From positions 1 to 64,000 of the forward strand of contig JAPOKC010000008.1 of NCBI GenBank assembly GCA_029977845.1: a DNA stretch of 64,000 bases, written 5' to 3'. The notes under the pieces are model-generated. The model saw nothing but the letters and a program-made list of their open reading frames with translations, had not been told where the DNA came from and ran no database searches. The DNA comes from Mycobacteriaceae bacterium (GTDB taxonomy: Bacteria > Actinomycetota > Actinomycetes > Mycobacteriales > Mycobacteriaceae). Positions 42,486 to 50,587 of the stretch are shown here, one piece after another. The number at the start of each line of letters is the position of its first letter. Position 1 is the first letter of the stretch. Both the position numbers and the translations under genes were made by a program.

Positions 42486-42997
42486 CAACCGGAGGGATCG
42501 GTGCCGAGCTCCGGGAGCGGCGCGACTGCCGGCGCCGTCGAGGGCCGGCTCGCCCCCGGCGTCAGGGCCGCGGTGGTCTCCTTCACCGAGGCGATGGTCT
42601 CCTGCGGACCACGGATCCGGCGCACCTTCAGATAACCCAGCAGGGCGAACACTGCGGTCACGACGAGCATCAGGATGAACACGATCAGGAATGACGCCCA
42701 TCGCCACAGCCAGTTGTCGAGCAACTCGGCCAGGAAGAAGAACATGAAGAAGGTGGAGTAGAGCAGCACCACCAGCGCGAGGATGAAGTAGACGCTGCCG
42801 GTTAGACCCTTCTTCACGTCGCGGGTGACCTCGGCCTTGGCCAGTTCGACCTCGGCGCGCACTAGGGTCGAGACCTGGGAGGTGGCCTCACGCACCAAGT
42901 CGCCGAGCGAGGGATTGGACGGCATCGCGTTCGGATCGACCAGGGGAATCGAGGTCACGCCCGCGGGCACCCCGTTCTTGCGATCGCGATTGCTCAC
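42482..42997 (-). CDS. Putative actinobacterial Holin-X family membrane protein (Rv3669 type)
   Basis: This is a 171-residue protein. Its N-terminal amphipathic region (L-G-D-L-V-R-E-A-T-S-Q-V-S-T-L-V-R-A-E) is typical of the phage-holin superfamily III family found in Actinobacteria. Two transmembrane helices lie at about 68-90 and 100-122. A Pro/Ala tail follows. Despite the name, these chromosomal proteins are not known to be lytic. GGAGG precedes the GTG start. It is translationally coupled to ephE and divergent from the secreted protease. Confidence 0.8.
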   Translation of the reverse strand: MSNRDRKNGVPAGVTSIPLVDPNAMPSNPSLGDLVREATSQVSTLVRAEVELAKAEVTRDVKKGLTGSVYFILALVVLLYSTFFMFFFLAELLDNWLWRWASFLIVFILMLVVTAVFALLGYLKVRRIRGPQETIASVKETTAALTPGASRPSTAPAVAPLPELGTDPSGW

Positions 42998-43141
42998 GGC
43001 TGTCCTCCGTTCGGCGGTTGTGGTGGGAGTTCATGTTGCCATGCCGTCGCCACCTGCGGGACACCCGTCGCGTTGTTGCAGAAGTTACTGAAGTGGCCAA
43101 TGTAAACTCAGGAACCGGGTGGGGAAACCAGGGAGGTAACA

Positions 43142-43879
43142 GTGATCACCGCACAATCCGTGCGGCGGACGGCAGGGGCCGTTTCCATGGCCGGGGTCCT
43201 GGCTCTGGCCGCGCTGTTGCCCAGTCTGTCGCCCAAAGCGGTCGCCGCCGACGAGAAGGTTCCGTTGGGCGGTGGAGCCGGCATCGTCATCGACGGCGAC
43301 GTCTACTGCACCCTGACCACCATCGGCACCGACAAGACCGGCGCGCTGATCGGCTTCACCTCGGCGCACTGCGGCGGTCCCGGCGCGCAGGTGGCCTCGG
43401 AGGCCCAGCGCGACAAGGGCATCGTCGGCACGATGGTCGCCGGCAATGACGCTCTGGATTACGCGGTGATCCGCTTCGATCCGGCCAAGGTTGCTCCTGT
43501 CGCGAATTGGAACGGCTTCCAGATCGACGGGATCGGACCGGATCCGACGTTCGGTCAGGTCGCCTGCAAGCTCGGACGCACCACCGGATACTCCTGCGGC
43601 GTCACGTGGGGACCCGGTGAACAACCCGGCACAATCGTCAATCAGGTGTGCGGCCAGCCCGGTGACTCCGGAGCGCCGGTGACCGTCAACAACAAACTCG
43701 TCGGCATGCTGCACGGCGCGTTCACCGATGGTCTGCCGGTCTGCGTCATCAAGTACATCCCGTTGCACACCCCGGCGGTGACCGAGTCGATCAACGCCAT
43801 CCTCGGTGATATCGCGGCCAAGGACAGGCCCGGCACCGGGTTCGTGCCGACGCCCGCGCCGCCGCCGGCGCCTGCCTAG
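43142..43879 (+). CDS. Secreted chymotrypsin-like serine protease (Rv3668c type)
   Basis: This is a 245-residue exported protein. GGGAGG lies 6 bases before the GTG 43142. The signal peptide covers about 1-35, ending A-V-A-A-D. The triad is F-T-S-A-H-C (His), L-D-Y-A-V-I-R-F (Asp) and G-Q-P-G-D-S-G-A-P (Ser). The Cys residues in V-Y-C, A-H-C, V-A-C, Y-S-C, Q-V-C and V-C could form disulfides. The tail is Pro/Ala rich. Rv3668c is the counterpart. The substrate is unknown. Confidence 0.86.
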   Translation: MITAQSVRRTAGAVSMAGVLALAALLPSLSPKAVAADEKVPLGGGAGIVIDGDVYCTLTTIGTDKTGALIGFTSAHCGGPGAQVASEAQRDKGIVGTMVAGNDALDYAVIRFDPAKVAPVANWNGFQIDGIGPDPTFGQVACKLGRTTGYSCGVTWGPGEQPGTIVNQVCGQPGDSGAPVTVNNKLVGMLHGAFTDGLPVCVIKYIPLHTPAVTESINAILGDIAAKDRPGTGFVPTPAPPPAPA

Positions 43880-43910
43880 ACGCTTCCCCCTCGCCCCGAT
43901 TCGCCTCGCG

Positions 43911-43960
43911 GCGTGAAGTTATTTTCACTCCCGCGACGGGTAGTGAAAATAACTTCACGC
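43911..43960. repeat. Perfect 19-base inverted repeat (hairpin)
   Basis: GCGTGAAGTTATTTTCACT (43911-43929) and its exact complement (43942-43960) flank a 12-base loop that can itself pair CCCG with CGGG. It lies between the convergent protease and acs genes and its arms are AT-rich compared with the surroundings. It may be a bidirectional terminator or a small mobile-type repeat. Confidence 0.85.
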
Positions 43961-44013
43961 TGGGCGGGGTGGGGTGACGCTGGGCGGGGTGGGGTGACGC
44001 TGGGCGGGGTGGG
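43957..44013 (+). repeat. G-rich 20-base tandem repeat, 2.85 copies
   Basis: The unit ACGCTGGGCGGGGTGGGGTG occurs at 43957-43976 and 43977-43996, with a 17-base partial copy at 43997-44013. It starts in the right arm of the hairpin and ends 4 bases before the acs stop. Each unit has three G-runs close enough to form a G-quadruplex on the plus strand. Confidence 0.9.
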
Positions 44014-44016
44014 ACT

Positions 44017-45978
44017 CTAATTCGCCTTGCTGGCGCGGATCGCCTCGAACACGCTGGCGTCCAGCAGCGTCGAGGTGTCGCCGAGTTCACGACCCTCGGC
44101 GACGTCGCGCAGCAGACGCCGCATGATCTTTCCGCTTCGCGTCTTGGGAAGCTCGGGCACAACGTGGATCTCGCGCGGCTTGGCGATCGGCGAGATGTCA
44201 TGTGAAACCTGGGCGCGCAACTCCTCGACCATCTCGGCGGTCGAGATGTCGGCGTGGCTCTCCTTGAGGATGACGAAGGCGCAGATCGCCTGGCCGGTCT
44301 GGGCGTCGCTGGCCCCGACGACGGCAGCCTCGGCGACACCCGCGTGACCCACCAGGGCCGACTCGACTTCGGCGGTCGAGATGCGGTGCCCGGAGATGTT
44401 CATGACGTCGTCGATCCGACCCAGCACCCAGATCTCACCGTCGAGGCCGTACCGGGCGCCGTCGCCGGCGAAGTACCAGCCCTGCTCGCCGAAGCGTTCC
44501 CAGTAGGTCTCCTTGAACCTCTCCGGGTCACCCCAGATTCCGCGCAGCATCGACGGCCACGGTTTATCCAGCACGAGGTAACCGGTGATGTGCTCGCCGA
44601 TGTCTGCGCTCGGAGCGAGTTCCTTGCCGTTGTCGTCGACGATCTTCGCCGAGATGCCGGGAAGCGGGTGCATCGCCGAACCGGGCTTGCACACCGTCAC
44701 ACCTGGCAACGGCGCGATCATCGCGGCACCGGTCTCGGTCTGCCACCAGGTGTCCACGATCGGCACGGCGTCATCGCCGAACACCAGCCGGTACCACCGC
44801 CAGGCCTCGGGGTTGATCGGCTCGCCCACCGAGCCCAGTAGGCGCAGGCTCGACAGGTTGTGCTCATAGGCCAGTTCGCGACCCCACTTCATGAAGGTGC
44901 GGATCAGCGTCGGAGCGGTGTAATAGATTGTGACGCCGTACTTTTCGATCACCTGGAAATGCCGGTGCTCATCCGGTGAGTTTGGTGTTCCCTCGTAGAG
45001 CACCTGGGTCGCACCGTTGGACAGTGGTCCGTACACGATGTAGGTGTGCCCGGTGACCCAGCCGATGTCGGCCGTGCACCAGTACACGTCGGTTTCCGGC
45101 TTGATGTCGAAGACGTAGTTGTGCGTATAGGACGCCTGCGTGAGGTAGCCACCCGAGGTGTGCAGGATGCCCTTGGGGTTGCCGGTGGTTCCCGAGGTGT
45201 AGAGCAGGAACAACGGCTGTTCGGAGTCGAACGCCTCCGGTGTGTGCTCCGGTGAAGCCGTGCTGACCGTGTCGTGCCACCAGAGGTCGCGATCCTTGTT
45301 CCACTTGACGTCGATTCCGGTGCGGCGCACGACCAAAACGTTGGTCACACAGTCCTGGCCTTCGACCGCCTCGTCGACGGCATCCTTCAGGGAGACCGCT
45401 GTGCCGCGGCGGTACTGGCCGTCGGTGGTGATCACGAGCTTGGCCTGGGCGTCGTTGACGCGGGCCCGCAACGCCGCGGCGGAGAACCCGCCGAACACCA
45501 CACTGTGCATGGCGCCGAGGCGCGCGCACGCCAGCATCGCCACGACGGCTTCGGGGATCATCGGCATGTAGATCGCCACCCGGTCACCGGCCTTCACGCC
45601 GAGATCGATCAGCGTGTTGGCGGCCCGGCAGACCTCGTCCTTGAGTTCGGCATAGGTGATGCTGCGCGCGTCACCGACCGGCTCGCCCTCCCAGTGGATG
45701 GCGACCCGATCGCCGTTGCCCGCATCGACGTGACGGTCGACGCAGTTGTAGGCGACGTTGAGCTTGCCGCCCACGAACCACTTCGCGAAGGGTGCGTCGG
45801 ACCAGTCCAAGACCTCGGTGAACGGGGTGTCCCAGGACAGCCGATTCGCCTGTTTCGCCCAGAATGCCAACCGGTCCGCTTCGGCCTCGCCGTACAGGTC
45901 GGCCTTGGCGTTGGACTGGGCCGCGAACTCAGCGGACGGCGGGTAATGGGTGGGAGCTTCGTCATGCGCCTCGGTCAT
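44017..45978 (-). CDS. acs: Acetyl-CoA synthetase
   Basis: This is a 653-residue AMP-forming enzyme activating acetate to acetyl-CoA. The P-loop is Y-T-S-G-T-T-G-N-P-K-G. The acetate pocket and A5 motif region has D-T-W-W-Q-T-E-T-G. The C-terminal lid has G-H-R-I-S-T-A-E-V-E, and Lys617 in T-R-S-G-K-I-M-R-R is the residue acetylated by cAMP-regulated Pat in mycobacteria. Length matches Rv3667. The start is ATG 45978. It is divergent from the Fic-like gene. Confidence 0.97.
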   Translation of the reverse strand: MTEAHDEAPTHYPPSAEFAAQSNAKADLYGEAEADRLAFWAKQANRLSWDTPFTEVLDWSDAPFAKWFVGGKLNVAYNCVDRHVDAGNGDRVAIHWEGEPVGDARSITYAELKDEVCRAANTLIDLGVKAGDRVAIYMPMIPEAVVAMLACARLGAMHSVVFGGFSAAALRARVNDAQAKLVITTDGQYRRGTAVSLKDAVDEAVEGQDCVTNVLVVRRTGIDVKWNKDRDLWWHDTVSTASPEHTPEAFDSEQPLFLLYTSGTTGNPKGILHTSGGYLTQASYTHNYVFDIKPETDVYWCTADIGWVTGHTYIVYGPLSNGATQVLYEGTPNSPDEHRHFQVIEKYGVTIYYTAPTLIRTFMKWGRELAYEHNLSSLRLLGSVGEPINPEAWRWYRLVFGDDAVPIVDTWWQTETGAAMIAPLPGVTVCKPGSAMHPLPGISAKIVDDNGKELAPSADIGEHITGYLVLDKPWPSMLRGIWGDPERFKETYWERFGEQGWYFAGDGARYGLDGEIWVLGRIDDVMNISGHRISTAEVESALVGHAGVAEAAVVGASDAQTGQAICAFVILKESHADISTAEMVEELRAQVSHDISPIAKPREIHVVPELPKTRSGKIMRRLLRDVAEGRELGDTSTLLDASVFEAIRASKAN

Positions 45979-46102
45979 GGTGTGAGCGTAGTCACCGGAC
46001 TCTGATCGGGGAGCGGCACTTCATATCTCTCGCCGGGCGGCGCATGTCGCGCGATGAACGGTGCTTCAACCGGCGGTCAACGGTCCGCTAGCGTCATCTC
46101 CC

Positions 46103-46852
46103 GTGACTTTCGGTGGGCGGGATCCGCTGGTGCCACTGCTGGCACTTCCTGATGTCGCCGACGCCGCCGAGGCGGCCCGGGTCGCACTGGGCAAGGCCCA
46201 CCGGCATCGAACCAATCTGCGCAACTGGCCGATGACGGCCGCGGAGTCGGCGGTGCGCGGCGCACGGTCGTCCTCGGCACTGGAGGGCGGCGGGGTTGGG
46301 CTCGACGATATCGCCGTAGACCCACTGCTGGCCGGGGCACTGCGTGTAGGCCAGGCGATCGAGGGCGGCGCGACTCCGCTGGTAGGCGTCTGGCAGCGGG
46401 CGCCACTGCAGGCGCTGGCGCGGGTGCATGCACTGGCCGCCGCGGACCTGGTCGATGACGATCGGCTCGGTCGGCCCCGGCAGCAGCCGGAGACCGCCGC
46501 CCGGCTGGACCTGTTGAGCCGCATGACGACCGGAGGCAGTTCGGTGCCGGCGCCGGTGCTCGCCGGTGTCGCACACGGCGAGCTGCTGACGCTGGCGCCC
46601 TTCGGAAGCGCCGATGGTGTTGTCGCACGGGCGGTTTCACGGCTGGTGTCGATCGCCAGCGGACTGGATCCGCATGGTCTGGGTGTGCCGGAGGTGTTCT
46701 GGTTGCGCCGCGCCGAGGAGTATCGATCCGCCGCGGAGGGTTTCGCTTCCGGAACGCCGGAGGGTGTCGCGGTGTGGCTGCTGATGTGCTGTCGCGGCAT
46801 GGAAGACGGTGCGCGAGAAGCGTTGTCGATCGCGGAGGCCGCATCAACGTAA
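46103..46852 (+). CDS. Degenerate Fic-fold protein (Rv3662c type)
   Basis: This is a 249-residue protein starting at the GTG 46103. S-S-A-L-E-G (57-62) fits the (S/T)xxxE(G/N) inhibitory helix of Fic proteins. Residues 155-240 follow the Fic core: A-H-G-E-L-L, then L-A-P-F-G-S-A-D-G-V-V-A-R in place of H-P-F-x-D-G-N-G-R-x-x-R, then R-A-E-E-Y-R-S-A-A-E. The catalytic His is Ala165, the G-N-G-R loop is lost, and Phe167 and the final Arg176 remain. It is therefore unlikely to transfer AMP and may be a binding or regulatory protein. It is divergent from acs. Confidence 0.55.
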   Translation: MTFGGRDPLVPLLALPDVADAAEAARVALGKAHRHRTNLRNWPMTAAESAVRGARSSSALEGGGVGLDDIAVDPLLAGALRVGQAIEGGATPLVGVWQRAPLQALARVHALAAADLVDDDRLGRPRQQPETAARLDLLSRMTTGGSSVPAPVLAGVAHGELLTLAPFGSADGVVARAVSRLVSIASGLDPHGLGVPEVFWLRRAEEYRSAAEGFASGTPEGVAVWLLMCCRGMEDGAREALSIAEAAST

Positions 46853-46877
46853 CGCCGTGGCTGATTCGCTGGTCATG

Positions 46878-47174
46878 TGAAACGGGCGGCGCTCCGAACA
46901 GTGTTCGGCTCGCCGCCCGCTAGCACGGTCCCCGGTTACCAAGCGTGCTGTGTGGGTTGCGTGGGTCGGCCTCGGCGATCATGCGCCGCGCTGCGACTGC
47001 GACTCGACCCATAGAGTCTCAGCCCGACTGCTCTGCGCAATCTCGCAGGCCCGCAACACTTTTGCCATCTCCGCGGCGTACTCCGCGTGGGTGCCTGGAA
47101 CCGTGCTAGGCCGCTCGACTCGGGAAGCGGAACCTTCTCTTCCGATACCGCTTTGGCCTTACCGAGCGTCCGTA
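46878..47174 (-). ncRNA. Ms1/MTS2823-like small RNA (6S-like)
   Basis: The 396-base gap between the Rv3662c-like and Rv3661-like genes has no gene, and this is where M. tuberculosis encodes MTS2823 (Ms1), about 300 nt. On the minus strand a promoter fits: -35 TTGCTG (47204-47209), 17-base spacer, -10 TAGAAC (47181-47186), giving a start near 47174. A strong two-part hairpin (46883-46919, CGGGCGGCG with CGCCGCCCG) followed by T residues ends it near 46878. The predicted length is about 297 nt. Ms1 binds core RNA polymerase in stationary phase. Ends are estimates. Confidence 0.72.
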
Positions 47175-47248
47175 CACATTGTTCTACTCCGTGACGACGG
47201 TCACAGCAAGGGGGAAACGGCAACAGTTTCAAAACGGTGTAGAAGTCG

Positions 47249-48073
47249 TCAGAAACCGGATCTCCGCAACACCGAATACGTCAGCCAATAGGTCAGCGCG
47301 CCGGCTGCCAGTGCGCCCAATGAGAGTGCGGCGGTGGTGGCGACCGCGGCTCCCGAGGGAGCCGATATGCGCTCCCGCAGCGATACCGGTCGGGAGAAAC
47401 TCAGCACCGGCCAGTCGCGTACGCCAGCCTCCCTGCGCAGTGCCCGGTCCGGGTTGACGACGCAGGGATGCCCGACCTCTTTCAGCATGGGCAGATCGGT
47501 GATCGAGTCGGAGTAGGCGTAGCAGTGTTCCAGCGGGTAGCCCTCCAGAGCCGCGAGTTCCCGAACCGCGGCGGCCTTGCCTTCGCCGAAGCAGTAGAAC
47601 TCGATCTCGCCGGTGTATCTGCCGTCCTCGACGACCATCCGGGTCGCCATCGAATGGGTCGCGCCCAGTGCACGGGCGATCGGGGCGACGATCTCCTCGC
47701 CGGAGGCGGACACCACCACCACGTCGCGACCGCACAACCGGTGGTCGGCGATCAGTTCGGCCGCCTCGGCGAACACCAGCGGGTCGACGATGTCGTGGAG
47801 GGTCTCCGCCACGATCGACTTCACCTGCTCCACGTCCCACCCGGTGCACATGCTGGTCACGTAGGAGCGCATCCGGTCCATCTGGTCGCGGTCGGCCCCG
47901 GACATCAGGAACAGGAATTGCGCGTAGCTGTTCCGTAGCACCGAACGGCGGTTGAGCAGGCCTTGATCGAAGAAGGGCCGACTGAACGCCAGAGCGCTCG
48001 ACTTGGCGATCACAGTCTTGTCGAGGTCGAAGAATGCGGCGGTGCGGGCCGGAACCGGAACGGTGTCGGTCAC
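47249..48073 (-). CDS. HAD-superfamily phosphatase, SerB-like, with C-terminal membrane segment (Rv3661 type)
   Basis: This is a 274-residue protein from the GTG 48073 (T-D-T-V-P-V-P-A-R-T-A-A); an upstream ATG would add 41 residues. HAD motif I is F-F-D-L-D-K-T-V, motif II is V-V-S-A-S-G, motif III is the Lys in G-E-G-K-A, and motif IV is Y-S-D-S-I-T-D-L. This is the HAD-IB (SerB/CicA-like) type. A hydrophobic C-terminal segment (about 245-268) may anchor it. The substrate is unknown. It shares its position with Rv3661, between Ms1 and the 6C RNA. Confidence 0.83.
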   Translation of the reverse strand: MTDTVPVPARTAAFFDLDKTVIAKSSALAFSRPFFDQGLLNRRSVLRNSYAQFLFLMSGADRDQMDRMRSYVTSMCTGWDVEQVKSIVAETLHDIVDPLVFAEAAELIADHRLCGRDVVVVSASGEEIVAPIARALGATHSMATRMVVEDGRYTGEIEFYCFGEGKAAAVRELAALEGYPLEHCYAYSDSITDLPMLKEVGHPCVVNPDRALRREAGVRDWPVLSFSRPVSLRERISAPSGAAVATTAALSLGALAAGALTYWLTYSVLRRSGF

Positions 48074-48224
48074 GGTCTCGACAATAGGCGCGAACGCAGA
48101 AGAGCCGCATGCCGCCGCGACCGAAAATGGCAGTCCATGACAGGTTTCCGCGAGTGTAAATTCACAGGAAAAACAGGGTTTTCGATGGGCGAGCAACCCT
48201 TGCGTCCGACCACTGTGCCGTGTG

Positions 48225-48230
48225 TATAGT
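48225..48230 (+). promoter_or_regulatory. -10 box of the 6C RNA
   Basis: TATAGT follows TGTG, close to the mycobacterial extended -10 consensus, and lies about 7 bases before the predicted RNA start. A -35 such as TTGCGT is 19 bases upstream and weak. Confidence 0.6.
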
Positions 48231-48236
48231 GAGCGT

Positions 48237-48332
48237 CACTCAGCTTATGCTGAGTGTGCATCAGCCCGACCCCCCGGGGCTGATACACGACGACCCTCGC
48301 CTCCTCCCCCCCTGGCGAGGGTCGTCCTTTTT
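48237..48332 (+). ncRNA. 6C small RNA (B11)
   Basis: Two hairpins with C6 loops are present, the hallmark of the actinobacterial 6C RNA. Hairpin 1 pairs ATCAGCCC (48260-48267) with GGGCTGAT (48277-48284) and holds six C at 48270-48275. Hairpin 2 is a perfect 13-base stem (48289-48301 with 48314-48326) with a C-run loop, followed by T5 (48328-48332), so it is also the terminator. M. tuberculosis B11 lies in the same place, upstream of Rv3660c. The C loops are thought to pair with G-rich mRNA targets. No gene is seen in 48074-48224 or 48333-48392. Confidence 0.92.
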
Positions 48333-48392
48333 ATCCACACCTGTCTGCGTGACTGGCTGGCGCTGTCGAGCCGTCCGGTCCACCGTGTGCGC

Positions 48393-49427
48393 ATGTCCTC
48401 CACCGGCGCGACGGTGCTCGCCGTTCTCGACGACTCCCCGCTGACGGAAAGCGTCGAACGGATCGCGGCGGCGGCGGGGTGCCGGGTCGTGCGACGGAAC
48501 ACACCGAGTACGCGCATCTGGTCGGGCGCAGCCGCCGTCATCCTCGACCGTGACGGTGCCCACCGATGCGTCCGCGATGGATTGCCGCGCCGGGACGGCG
48601 TCTTCCTGATCGGATCCGATGAACCGGCGCCAGCGGTGTGGGAGATCGCGATCGAGGTTGGCGCGCAGCACCTCTACACACTGCCCGCCGAGGAGGCGCT
48701 ACTGGTTCGCCGGCTCTCCGAGGCGGCCGACGGTGTGGATCATCCCGGACGGCGCGGCCGGTGCTTCGCGGTGATCGCCGGCCGCGGAGGCGCGGGAGCG
48801 TCGGTCTTCGCGGCCGCGCTGGCTCGCTGCTCCGGGGAGGCGCTGCTGATCGATCTGGACGTCTGCGGCGGCGGGATCGACCTGCTGCTGGGAGCGGAGG
48901 ACTCACCCGGATTGCGCTGGCCGGATCTGCGGGCGCACGACGGCCGGTTGACATGGACTGCGGTGTGCCAGGCGCTGCCGGCTCGCGACAAGGTCCGGGT
49001 GCTGTCGGCCGGGCGGGCCTATCACGAGATCCAGGGGTCTTCGCTCAGCGCGGTGCTCGACGCCGGACTGCGGGGAGGAATGACGGTCGTCTGTGATGTG
49101 CCGCGACAACTGAATCCCTCGGCCGCCCATGCGCTGGAGATGGCGGATCTGGTGGTGGTCGTCACCACATGCGATGTCCGCGGTGTTGCGGCCACTGCCG
49201 CATTGGCCGGTGTCCTGCGTACGGTGAATGCGAATGTCGGACTGGTGGTGCGCGGTCCCGCGCCCGGCGGGCTTGTCGCTGCTGATGCTGCGCGGGCCGC
49301 CGCGCTGCCGTTGCTCGCCTCAATGCGGCCCGAACCCGGCCTGCCGCAGCAGCTTGAGAGCGGGGGATGGCGGATCCATCGCCATTCGCCGCTCGCGTCG
49401 GCGGCCCGGCAGGTGCTGGCCGCATGA
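48393..49427 (+). CDS. ssd: Septum-site-determining-like protein Ssd (CpaE/MinD relative, Rv3660c type)
   Basis: This is a 344-residue protein from the ATG 48393. The N-terminal 110 residues resemble a receiver-like domain without a clear phospho-acceptor. The C-terminal half is a MinD/ParA-like fold with A-G-R-G-G-A-G-A-S-V-F in place of a full Walker A: the Lys-Thr is missing, so ATP hydrolysis is doubtful. In Tad loci CpaE-like proteins position the pilus machine; in M. tuberculosis the protein is linked to septum control. It overlaps tadA by 4 bases and heads the Tad operon. Confidence 0.85.
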   Translation: MSSTGATVLAVLDDSPLTESVERIAAAAGCRVVRRNTPSTRIWSGAAAVILDRDGAHRCVRDGLPRRDGVFLIGSDEPAPAVWEIAIEVGAQHLYTLPAEEALLVRRLSEAADGVDHPGRRGRCFAVIAGRGGAGASVFAAALARCSGEALLIDLDVCGGGIDLLLGAEDSPGLRWPDLRAHDGRLTWTAVCQALPARDKVRVLSAGRAYHEIQGSSLSAVLDAGLRGGMTVVCDVPRQLNPSAAHALEMADLVVVVTTCDVRGVAATAALAGVLRTVNANVGLVVRGPAPGGLVAADAARAAALPLLASMRPEPGLPQQLESGGWRIHRHSPLASAARQVLAA

Positions 49428-50587
49428 GCGGATCGTTGATCGACCGCGTCCGCGAACGCCTGGCCGCGGAGTCCGTGCCGTTGCGTCCCGCGGTCGTCGC
49501 CGCGGCGATCCGCGCTGAGTCCGGCGGCGTGCTCAGCGACACCGAGATGCTGTCCAACCTACGCCTGCTGGAAACCGAGCTGAGTGGGGCCGGCATCCTC
49601 GATCCGCTGCTGGGTGCTGAGGGCACCACCGACGTGCTGGTGACGGCACCGGATGAGGTCTGGGTCGATGACGGAAACGGTCTGCGCCGCAGCGAGATTC
49701 GGTTCCCGGATGAAGCCGCGGTTCGCCGGCTGGCACAGCGCCTCGCCGTCATCGCCGGACGGCGACTCGACGATGCTCAACCGTGGGTGGACGGCCAGCT
49801 GACCGGGGTGGGCAACGGTCTCTACGCGGTGCGACTGCATGCCGTCCTGCCGCCGGTGGCCGCCGCGGGCACCTGTCTGTCCCTGCGCGTGCTACGTCCG
49901 GCCACCCAGGACCTCGCGACCCTGACCGCGGCCGGCGCGATACCCCCGCAGGCGGCGGTCCTGCTCGACGGCATCATCGCCGCCCGACTCGCCTTCCTGG
50001 TGTCCGGCGGGACCGGTGCGGGCAAGACGACACTGTTGGCCGCCGCACTGGGTGCGGTCGCCGCCACCGAGCGCATCGTCTGCGTGGAGGACGCCCCAGA
50101 ACTCGCTCCCCGGCATCCGCACCTGGTCCGGTTGGTGGCCCGCGGCGCCAATGTCGAGGGAGCCGGAGAGATCACGCTGCGCCAACTGGTCCGTCAGGCG
50201 CTGCGGATGCGCCCCGACCGCATCGTGGTCGGTGAGGTCCGCGGCGCGGAGGTCGTCGACCTGTTGTCGGCACTGAACACCGGGCACGACGGCGGAGCCG
50301 GCACCGTGCACGCCAACAGTCCGGCGGAGGTCCCGGCCCGACTCGAGGCCCTCGGCGCCCTCGGCGGGCTGGACCGGGCCGCGCTGCACAGCCAACTCGC
50401 AGCGGCGATCCACGCCGTGGTGCACGTCAGCCGCGGTCGCAACGGCCGGGGGCTGACCGAAATCGCCGTGCTTCGCCGCGATGACACCGGGCTGGTTCGG
50501 GCGATCCCGGCCTGGCGGGTCGGCCGGGGATTTCTCGAGGGTGCAACGGTTCTGGGCAGGCTTATCGAGGACGGCCGGGCCGCGTGA
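49424..50587 (+). CDS. tadA: Tad pilus assembly ATPase TadA (CpaF family)
   Basis: This is a 387-residue secretion ATPase. I chose ATG 49424 (ATGA overlap with ssd). The N-terminal domain includes I-L-D-P-L-L-G-A-E-G-T-T-D-V-L-V. Walker A is S-G-G-T-G-A-G-K-T-T (about 194-203). The Asp box and Walker B region has R-P-D-R-I-V-V-G-E-V-R-G-A-E-V, and the His box has G-H-D-G-G-A-G-T-V-H-A-N. It powers assembly of Flp pili with TadB and TadC. Rv3659c is the counterpart. Confidence 0.93.
   Translation: MSGSLIDRVRERLAAESVPLRPAVVAAAIRAESGGVLSDTEMLSNLRLLETELSGAGILDPLLGAEGTTDVLVTAPDEVWVDDGNGLRRSEIRFPDEAAVRRLAQRLAVIAGRRLDDAQPWVDGQLTGVGNGLYAVRLHAVLPPVAAAGTCLSLRVLRPATQDLATLTAAGAIPPQAAVLLDGIIAARLAFLVSGGTGAGKTTLLAAALGAVAATERIVCVEDAPELAPRHPHLVRLVARGANVEGAGEITLRQLVRQALRMRPDRIVVGEVRGAEVVDLLSALNTGHDGGAGTVHANSPAEVPARLEALGALGGLDRAALHSQLAAAIHAVVHVSRGRNGRGLTEIAVLRRDDTGLVRAIPAWRVGRGFLEGATVLGRLIEDGRAA

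Noticed and set aside
42482..42997. Prophage remnant because of the holin-like gene
   Set aside because: The gene is a chromosomal Holin-X family member in its usual place next to ephE, with no other phage genes around.
43957..44013. Possible CRISPR array
   Set aside because: The 20-base units are directly adjacent with no spacers and no cas genes are near; it is a simple tandem repeat.
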